NCBI GenBank assembly: GCA_027019265.1
Contig: JALUWX010000032.1
Location: 186,001-250,000, forward strand
Source of the DNA: Phycisphaerales bacterium
GTDB lineage: Bacteria; Planctomycetota; Phycisphaerae; Phycisphaerales; UBA1924
Reading direction: 5' to 3'
Length of the DNA stretch: 64,000 bases
Every line of letters starts with the position of its first letter. Position 1 is the first letter of the stretch. Shown in pieces: positions 58,573 to 64,000 of the stretch. Position numbers and translations under genes: made by a program. A model generated the notes under the pieces. The model made no database searches, was not told where the DNA came from, and saw only the letters and a list, made by a program, of their open reading frames with translations.

Positions 58573-59436
58573 ATGAGCGACACGAAGACACGACTTTGCA
58601 CGGCCGGACCCATCTCCATCGGACCCGGACACCCCCTCACCATCATCGCCGGCCCGTGCACCCTCGAGTCGCGCGAGCTCGGGCTCCAGGTCGGGAAGCA
58701 CTGCAAAGCGATCTGCGACGAGCTCGGGCTCCCCTACATCTTCAAAGCGAGCTTCGATAAAGCGAACCGTTCCTCCATCAACTCCAAGCGCGGGATCGGG
58801 CTCGACCAAGGGCTCGACGACCTGGGCGCGATCAAGGATGAACTCGGGGTCCCCGTCACCACGGACATCCACACCCCGGAACAAGCCGACCCCGTCGCGC
58901 GGGTCGTGGACATCCTCCAGATCCCCGCCTTCCTCTGCCGACAGACCGACCTCGTCGTCGCCGCCGCTCAGGCCGCCAATGCACACAACCGAGCCGTCAA
59001 CATCAAAAAGGGCCAGTTCCTCTCCCCCAGGGAGATGCTCGGCCCGGTGCGCAAAGCCACCGAAGCGGGGTGCAACAACCTCATCCTCACGGAGCGAGGC
59101 ACCTTCTTCGGATACCACCGCCTCGTCAACGACTTCATCGGGGTCGCGGACATGATGGAGCTCGACACCTCCCCCTTCTCCAGCGCCGGGTCCCCCCCCG
59201 TGTGCTTCGACGTCACCCACTCCACCCAGCTCCCGGGCTCCGGCGAACAAACCGGAGGCCGCCGCGATCGGGGAGGGATGCTCGCGAAAGCCGCCACCGC
59301 GATCGGGGTCCACGCGCTCTTCATCGAGTGTCACCCGGACCCGGACAACGCCTGGTCCGACGGCGCAACCCAGATCGATTTTGATTCGTTCGAAACAATC
59401 CTGCGTCAATGCGCCGAGATCCGTACCGTGATCTGA
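58573..59436 (+). CDS. kdsA: 3-deoxy-8-phosphooctulonate synthase (Kdo-8-P synthase)
   Basis: A 287-residue TIM-barrel enzyme that condenses phosphoenolpyruvate with arabinose 5-phosphate. Motifs: IIAGPCTLESRELGLQVGKH, YIFKASFDKANRSSINSKRG, TTDIHTPEQADPV, ILQIPAFLCRQTDLVVAAA, VNIKKGQFLSPREMLG, LTERGTFFGYHRLVND and FDVTHSTQLPG. Cys26-type metal ligand is present in AGPC. The MSDTK start at 58573 is chosen; upstream codons lack support. It is coupled to the next ORF through TGATG. Confidence 0.95.
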   Translation: MSDTKTRLCTAGPISIGPGHPLTIIAGPCTLESRELGLQVGKHCKAICDELGLPYIFKASFDKANRSSINSKRGIGLDQGLDDLGAIKDELGVPVTTDIHTPEQADPVARVVDILQIPAFLCRQTDLVVAAAQAANAHNRAVNIKKGQFLSPREMLGPVRKATEAGCNNLILTERGTFFGYHRLVNDFIGVADMMELDTSPFSSAGSPPVCFDVTHSTQLPGSGEQTGGRRDRGGMLAKAATAIGVHALFIECHPDPDNAWSDGATQIDFDSFETILRQCAEIRTVI

Positions 59437-60098
59437 TGCCCCCCACCCTGATCATCATCGGGATTGCGTGTTTCATGGGCGCGATCGTGGTCTGGGGGAT
59501 CCTCGATTCACGCAGGACGATCAAGCGGATCGCAACCACACTGCGCGAGCTCGGTTTCCGGGTTCAAGCACTCCCCCCACGGCGCGAACGAACCGCAGCG
59601 CACCGCAGGTTCAACGGGTTCAAGAAGCACTACCACGCAGCGACCTCGCTCCGGGTCCTCGCTGATCGCAGTGAGCCTTCACTGGAACTCGAAGCGGCCG
59701 TCTCTATCCGGAGCTCGAAGAACGGACAATGGATCGACGTGCTGATCGCCGCCGAAATCGATCGCAACGACCCGATCCCGCGCATCGAGATCGGACCCAA
59801 GGGCAGCGCATCCAAGCTCTTTGACAAGACGGGCCTCTCCGCACCACCGATGACCCACGGCGAGCTCTTCACGGCACGCGATATCTCGTGCGAGGATCCG
59901 GTCCAGCTCGAACAGATCGCGACCGACACGTTTCAAGCCGCCATCCTCTCGGGGCTCGAAGAGGACCACTGGATCCTTGAGAATCAAGACGATTCGCTCC
60001 GCATCATGCTCCATCGCCCCTCCGTGGGAGGCTCGAGACACGCACTCGGTGCGATGATCAAGGATCTCACCAACGTCGCCAACTCCCTCGCGATCTGA
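59436..60098 (+). CDS. Membrane-anchored protein coupled to kdsA
   Basis: A 220-residue protein with one N-terminal span (PTLIIIGIACFMGAIVVWGI) and a cytoplasmic-looking alpha/beta domain. The ATG shares its A with the kdsA TGA, so translation is coupled. No catalytic motif is recognised; EIGPKGSASKLFDKTG and the final helix (ALGAMIKDLTNVANSL) are the most ordered parts. Its link to lipopolysaccharide synthesis is inferred from coupling only. Confidence 0.65.
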   Translation: MPPTLIIIGIACFMGAIVVWGILDSRRTIKRIATTLRELGFRVQALPPRRERTAAHRRFNGFKKHYHAATSLRVLADRSEPSLELEAAVSIRSSKNGQWIDVLIAAEIDRNDPIPRIEIGPKGSASKLFDKTGLSAPPMTHGELFTARDISCEDPVQLEQIATDTFQAAILSGLEEDHWILENQDDSLRIMLHRPSVGGSRHALGAMIKDLTNVANSLAI

Positions 60099-60122
60099 CG
60101 CCCGGTTCTCTACACTCTGGAC

Positions 60123-60638
60123 ATGCCCGCCCCCACACAACCCCAGGACGGCTACAGCAAAGCCAAATCCGGGATGCGCTCCTTCGGACCCCTCCTCGTC
60201 ATCATCGGCGGGATCCTCCTCATCATCGGGCTCGGGGATTTCCTCATCACGATCGTCCGAGCGATGACGGCCGAGCCGTTCAGCAGTTCCTCCCCCGGCG
60301 CGCCCATCCTCTTCGTCATCTGCGGGTTCCCCGGGATGATCCTCCTCGGGATCGGGATGCAGCTCAGCTCCTTCGGGTACATGCGCGAGGTCACCCAATA
60401 CGCCGCGAAGGAAACCGCGCCCGCCGCTCGGACCACAACCACCGCGATCCGCGCGGCCTGGAAGGACAACGACACCCCGTGCCCGACCTGCAGCGCCCCC
60501 AACGAACCCGGCGCGAAGTTCTGCTCATCGTGCGGGGTCTCGTTCGTCGGCGCTCCCTGCGCCTCCTGCGGCTCAATCCTCGAACCCGACGATCGGTTCT
60601 GCTCCGAGTGCGGCGCGAAGGTCGCAACGAGCACCTGA
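60123..60638 (+). CDS. Membrane protein with C-terminal double zinc ribbon
   Basis: A 171-residue protein. Two spans (FGPLLVIIGGILLIIGLGDF and ILFVICGFPGMILLGIGMQL) are followed by a linker and two zinc ribbons: CPTC...FCSSCG and CASCG...FCSECG. Double zinc ribbons usually mediate protein contacts. It starts 24 bases after the preceding ORF and ends near the rpmA terminator. Role unknown. Confidence 0.75.
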   Translation: MPAPTQPQDGYSKAKSGMRSFGPLLVIIGGILLIIGLGDFLITIVRAMTAEPFSSSSPGAPILFVICGFPGMILLGIGMQLSSFGYMREVTQYAAKETAPAARTTTTAIRAAWKDNDTPCPTCSAPNEPGAKFCSSCGVSFVGAPCASCGSILEPDDRFCSECGAKVATST

Positions 60639-60651
60639 ATCGGGGACGGAC

Positions 60652-60687
60652 AAAAAAGAACAGAGCGGAACCGATCGGCTCCGCTCC
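60652..60687 (-). terminator. Rho-independent terminator of rpmA
   Basis: On the minus strand, GAGCGGA (60680-60686 complement) pairs with TCCGCTC (60663-60669 complement) as a 7-bp stem, then TTTTTT follows (A residues 60652-60657 on the plus strand). Confidence 0.78.
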
Positions 60688-60710
60688 GGATCACACTGAT
60701 GTGATGGAGA

Positions 60711-61010
60711 TCAGCTCGCTTTGGACGCGCGGTACTCGCGCAGCCACTGGGGACGCGCGATGCTGTCGTCGTAGGGATCGACGTGTACACGACCGTTGCT
60801 CTGGTAGACGACCTTCCCGTCGGAGACGGCGAAGAGCGTGTCGTCCTTGCCCTTGCGGACATTGAACCCGGGGGTGAACTTGGTCCCGCACTGACGCACG
60901 ATGATCGCGCCGGGCTTGGCGTTCTCGCCGCCGTAGAGCTTAATCCCGCGATACTGGGGGTTTGAGTCACGTCCGTTCTTCGACGAACCCTGTCCCTTTT
61001 TGTGTGCCAT
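60711..61010 (-). CDS. rpmA: 50S ribosomal protein bL27
   Basis: A 99-residue protein starting [22 protein letters not shown], whose N-terminus reaches the peptidyl-transferase centre. [22 protein letters not shown] and [17 protein letters not shown] are conserved. No cleaved N-terminal extension is present. Normally rplU (bL21) precedes rpmA; here the upstream 131 bases hold no gene, so rplU is elsewhere. Confidence 0.97.
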   Translation of the reverse strand: MAHKKGQGSSKNGRDSNPQYRGIKLYGGENAKPGAIIVRQCGTKFTPGFNVRKGKDDTLFAVSDGKVVYQSNGRVHVDPYDDSIARPQWLREYRASKAS

Positions 61011-61141
61011 ATCAGTGCTCCAATCAGGTCATCCGCGCTTCAGCCCTCGCTGAGCCGGGCGTGAAGGGTAGTCATCCCTTGCGCGTGTGGCAAGTCATCT
61101 CCGCGCATCATCATTCGGGGTTCGGGTCCCGATCGGGTCGA

Positions 61142-61792
61142 TCAGCGCATCACCCAGCGCTTCTCGATGAGCTCGAACGGGCGCGCCCCCTGGTTCTCGA
61201 AGTCCCCGGGGGTTGCGTAGCGAAGCATCATCGTCTTGCGCAGGGTGTATCGCTGGGGGTTGTCCGTGTCCCGACCCACGATGTACGACTCGAACTCTCC
61301 CGAGAGCCCGGAGAAGTAGATCGTGATCTCGTCGGCGTCCAGATCCTCGGCCGGCCAGATCACGACCCCGTCCCGCGCGTGCTCCTTGCCGCTCAGAACC
61401 GTCGAAACAATGTCGATCTGGGACTCGATCAGGGGGTTGTCCAGTCGGCGGAGGATCTCGTCCGTCACGGCGCTGGGGATGTCCCGGCCCGAGCGGAACG
61501 TCTCGACCCCGTCGGAAACCAAGGTCACATCCGGAGCGAGGAGCAGGTCCTGATCCGTGAAGTTGGTCACCCGGAACGTCAGGTAGAAGTACGGGCGCGT
61601 CACACCCTCATGCTCGACATACGCGAGCCGGAGGGGACCGGAATCGAAGGTGAACTCCCACGCGATCGACACGGGGGACGGCTCAGGGGCCGCCGCGATC
61701 GCGTTCTGGGGGACACTCAGCGAGATCGTCGCGATCAGACCCAAGGTCATCGCGCCGATCGCACGGCTCATGGAGAAGAGGTTCCGGCTCAT
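61142..61792 (-). CDS. Secreted protein of unknown function
   Basis: A 216-residue protein with a signal peptide (AIGAMTLGLIATISLSVPQN AIA, cut near 33). The mature part is beta-rich: RPYFYLTFRVTNFTDQDLLL APDVTLVSD resembles a domain that compares protein-bound or dressed-up attributes, with no catalytic residue evident. Located between rpmA and the GNAT gene with its own leader. Family not recognised. Confidence 0.65.
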   Translation of the reverse strand: MSRNLFSMSRAIGAMTLGLIATISLSVPQNAIAAAPEPSPVSIAWEFTFDSGPLRLAYVEHEGVTRPYFYLTFRVTNFTDQDLLLAPDVTLVSDGVETFRSGRDIPSAVTDEILRRLDNPLIESQIDIVSTVLSGKEHARDGVVIWPAEDLDADEITIYFSGLSGEFESYIVGRDTDNPQRYTLRKTMMLRYATPGDFENQGARPFELIEKRWVMR

Positions 61793-62023
61793 TCGCTCGT
61801 GTGCTCCGACACGGGTTCCCCGATCGGGATCCCTATCCTGAGGTGTACACTGTTCCGCCGGGACTCAAACCGAGCTCCGGCGTAGATCGGGCTGATCCTA
61901 GCACGCCCATCGCGTGCTCGGAGGACCGAACCTCGTGTTGGATCACGCGATCCGCACACAACGCCCGATGGTTGCATCTGAGCCGGACCCTGATGATCGG
62001 ATCCCGGCGAAGGACAGGACCCG

Positions 62024-63037
62024 ATGACCCTCCATCCGAGCCAAGATGAGCGGATCGAGAACATGGCGCAACCCCCCAGCGCGCTCCGGATCCCCCAGGA
62101 GTTGGTCCTCTCGGCCCTCGAGCGCCTCATCATCCAAGGGAATACGAAACTCGGAGCCAAGCGTCTCCGGGACAACGCTTCGCTCCACGGGATCGATCTG
62201 AATCTGGTCTGGGGGGTCCCCGGGACCGATGACGCCGGGCGCACCTTTGTCCGACAAGTCTGCATGGTGGTCCCCGGGTCCGGAGGCACAGGCATGTGTT
62301 TCCTCTCCATCCCGAGAGAAGAAGGACGGCTCGGAGATCGACCCACCCAGATCCGAGAGATCCACGCAGCCCTCTCGTGCGCGATGCGCGATCTCGACCA
62401 GGGGACACCCCCCACCATCCGGATCGCGCAGGTCCTGATGGAGCTGCGCCACGACTGGGCACGCCCGGTCTGCGAGGACTCGGGGATGATCTGTGTGGGG
62501 ACTCTCGACTACATGCGCCTCGACTACAACACCGCGCGTTCGCTCCAGAGCACTCCGGGGTTCGATGATCCGATCCGAGTTCGTCCGTTCTCGAGCTTCC
62601 GTGATCCCGATAGGGACGAGATCCTCAAAGCCGCGCTCGAAGGTTCGTACGAGGACACACTCGACTGCCCGGAGCTTTGCGGGTTGCGCCCGATGGAGGA
62701 TGTGATCGCCTCCCACAAAGCGACGGGGGCTTTCGATCCATCGCGCTGGTGGATTCTCACCAGGAACGACGACCCCGTCGGGTGCTGCCTGCTCACCCAT
62801 TGCCCCGGGAATCAGAGTGTGGAACTCGTCTACCTCGGTCTCGCGCCCTCGATGCGCGGAAACGGATACGGGAAGCGGCTCCTGATCCACGGGCTCAGCC
62901 GGATCGATATCTCCGAGAAGGTGCTCGAGGTCACCTGCGCCGTCGATCGGCGCAATACACCGGCGATGCGCATGTACGCATCGCTCGGGTTCACCCCTTT
63001 CGATGCGCGTCAGGGGTTCGTGCGCTCGATCGGATGA
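62024..63037 (+). CDS. GNAT-family N-acetyltransferase
   Basis: A 337-residue protein. The last ~150 residues form the acetyltransferase fold: LVYLGLAPSMRGNGYGKRLL has the acetyl-CoA-binding R/Q-x-x-G-x-G/A motif, and the C-terminal AVDRRNTPAMRMYASLGFT is the typical final strand-helix. The first ~180 residues are another GNAT-like half without a clear CoA loop, so a tandem GNAT is possible. Substrate unknown. It is the last gene before the origin region. Confidence 0.83.
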   Translation: MTLHPSQDERIENMAQPPSALRIPQELVLSALERLIIQGNTKLGAKRLRDNASLHGIDLNLVWGVPGTDDAGRTFVRQVCMVVPGSGGTGMCFLSIPREEGRLGDRPTQIREIHAALSCAMRDLDQGTPPTIRIAQVLMELRHDWARPVCEDSGMICVGTLDYMRLDYNTARSLQSTPGFDDPIRVRPFSSFRDPDRDEILKAALEGSYEDTLDCPELCGLRPMEDVIASHKATGAFDPSRWWILTRNDDPVGCCLLTHCPGNQSVELVYLGLAPSMRGNGYGKRLLIHGLSRIDISEKVLEVTCAVDRRNTPAMRMYASLGFTPFDARQGFVRSIG

Positions 63038-63095
63038 TCAGAACCCGGCGCGCAACCAACGCTGATTCGATGTGTTGGATGAGCGACCGCGCACG

Positions 63096-63104
63096 TTGTC
63101 CACG
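63096..63104 (+). promoter_or_regulatory. DnaA-box-like site
   Basis: TTGTCCACG matches TTATCCACA at 7 of 9 positions. Confidence 0.4.
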
Positions 63105-63119
63105 ATCTATCTCCAAGGG

Positions 63120-63128
63120 TGTGCATAA
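63120..63128 (-). promoter_or_regulatory. DnaA box (strong match)
   Basis: TGTGCATAA is the complement of TTATGCACA, 8 of 9 to the consensus TTATCCACA and an accepted high-affinity variant. Confidence 0.6.
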
Positions 63129-63139
63129 ACCCCGCGCAT

Positions 63140-63148
63140 CGTGGATGA
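63140..63148 (-). promoter_or_regulatory. DnaA-box-like site
   Basis: CGTGGATGA matches the complement TGTGGATAA at 7 of 9 positions; it adjoins the short AAAAATCTTT patch. Confidence 0.4.
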
Positions 63149-63568
63149 AAAATCTTTGAGCAACGCAAGTCGCGTGCGCACCACACTTGCGATGTGTGTC
63201 CCCCTTTGCGCACCCTTCATGCTCTTGCGGCAAATCGCATCGAAGCGTACCCTATCCCTCGCGGGTTTCAGGACGACCCGCGAGCGGATGGACAACTGGT
63301 CGGGGCTGACGCGAGCGGCGATGATGTATGACGCCGCGAAACGCAGGCCCCGACGACCCACAACACAGCGACACGACGGAGAGGGACATTCTTCGGCGTT
63401 GAGCGCAACGGAGCACGATCCTCTCGGGGTCGCGCAAGGGTCTCCATCGGCATCGTGAACGGACTCGTCTCGTGAGCAGCGGCACAGCTGGGCTCGTGGA
63501 GCACGGAGCGCGATCGGATCGCGCACGCTCCCGAAACGCCCACGCATGGACGACGGGAAGGTCCGATC

Positions 63569-64000
63569 GTGAACACGGACAACGCACGGCACACCAGCAC
63601 ACAGGCCTCAAGCACGGACGCGCCCGCTCACGACATCGGGTCCTCGATCCGCTCGACCCTCACCCAGCGCCTCGGCGCGAACCGGGTCCGTCGGTACCTC
63701 GGGTCCAACGTTTCGATCTCCACCAACGAGCACGGGCTCTCGATCTCCGCGAACGACCCCTTCACCCTCGGGATCATCGAACGCCGTCTCGGAGTCGATC
63801 TCGAATCCGCGCTCCGTGAGCTTGATCCTCGTGACGGAGCACGGATCCAGTACCAGGTGCTCGAGTCCCCCACCTCAACCCAGGAATCTACGACATCCCG
63901 GGTCCGTGAAGCGATGGCGCGTCGGGACGAGCAACGCTCCTCAGGTGACACCGCACCCGGCCGGGGCGCGGGATCGGGAAACGCGCAACGCCGCTCCAAC
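63569..64000 (+). CDS. dnaA: Chromosomal replication initiator DnaA, N-terminal fragment
   Basis: The first 144 codons of a gene running off the window. The GTG at 63569 has GGAAGG 7 bases upstream. Residues ~24-95 fit DnaA domain I in position and pattern (LTQRLGANRVRRYLGSNVSI, then LSISANDPFTLGIIERRLGV), followed by a polar linker like domain II. The usual tryptophan of domain I is missing, and the AAA+ domain is beyond the edge, so the call rests on this pattern plus the adjacent box cluster. Confidence 0.7.
   Translation, partial: MNTDNARHTSTQASSTDAPAHDIGSSIRSTLTQRLGANRVRRYLGSNVSISTNEHGLSISANDPFTLGIIERRLGVDLESALRELDPRDGARIQYQVLESPTSTQESTTSRVREAMARRDEQRSSGDTAPGRGAGSGNAQRRSN

Larger units (their letters stand above)
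63038..63568. other. Putative chromosomal replication origin region (oriC)
   Basis: No convincing gene occupies these ~530 bases directly upstream of dnaA. Three DnaA-box-like 9-mers cluster within 55 bases (63096-63148), followed by a short A/T-rich patch (63147-63157). A gene-free, dnaA-proximal interval with clustered boxes is the usual form of bacterial oriC. The rest contains no strong AT-rich unwinding element, so limits are uncertain. Confidence 0.5.

Noticed and set aside
63141-63458. 105-codon ORF in the origin region
   Set aside because: No similarity or RBS, and it lies across DnaA-box-like sites.

Overview
The window reads as chromosomal DNA of a planctomycete, most likely of the class Phycisphaerae. 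The evidence is high GC with strong C/G third positions, paired DUF1800/DUF1501 secreted proteins, a Verrucomicrobia/Planctomycetes-restricted Minf_1886-type protein, an alternative complex III joined to a caa3 oxidase, and a dockerin-like Asp-Gly-Asp C-terminus ending in Gly-Cys. The lineage call is inference from gene content; no 16S gene is present.

Layout. 1-5.9 kb: the 3' end of recG, a small helix-turn-helix regulator, polX, an old tandem duplication (polX tail plus a zinc-ribbon membrane gene), ffh and a DinB-fold protein. 5.9-14.2 kb, mostly minus strand: an AI-2E-type exporter, a Minf_1886 protein, the DNA glycosylase mpg, the two System II cytochrome c maturation genes (ccsA-like and resB-like) and an amidohydrolase. 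14.3-15.3 kb: an OmpA-domain lipoprotein with a clear terminator. 15.3-30.9 kb, all minus strand: a continuous respiratory cluster running actA-B-C-D-E-F, a small membrane ORF, SCO, coxB-A-C-D and an orphan membrane ORF. Divergent from it at 31.1 kb is heme A synthase (ctaA). The window therefore holds an electron path from quinol through alternative complex III to a caa3 oxidase, plus its heme c, heme A and copper assembly factors.

32.6-36.8 kb: a DUF1800/DUF1501 pair (the second broken at a 13-C run), a membrane ORF and Mn-type superoxide dismutase. 36.8-37.9 kb is a 1-kb gap with a good promoter, many complementary helices suggesting a structured RNA, and then a sigma-70 family gene. 39.1-43.9 kb: a three-gene unit of a PilT-like ATPase, a GspE/PilB-like ATPase with a degenerate P-loop, and a CvpA-like membrane protein. 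44.0-49.2 kb, minus strand: rplI, ssb, rpsF, pth, rplY, prs and a one-domain GlmU-type uridylyltransferase.

49.2-58.5 kb: tRNA-Gln, a secreted sugar dehydrogenase, a SWIM/SNF2 pair, tRNA-Lys, waaA, ndh and tRNA-Val. 58.5-64.0 kb: kdsA, a coupled membrane ORF, a zinc-ribbon membrane protein, rpmA, a secreted ORF and a GNAT protein. The window ends in a gene-free stretch with clustered DnaA-box-like sites and the start of dnaA, so its right edge probably lies at the replication origin. waaA and kdsA imply Kdo-containing lipopolysaccharide.
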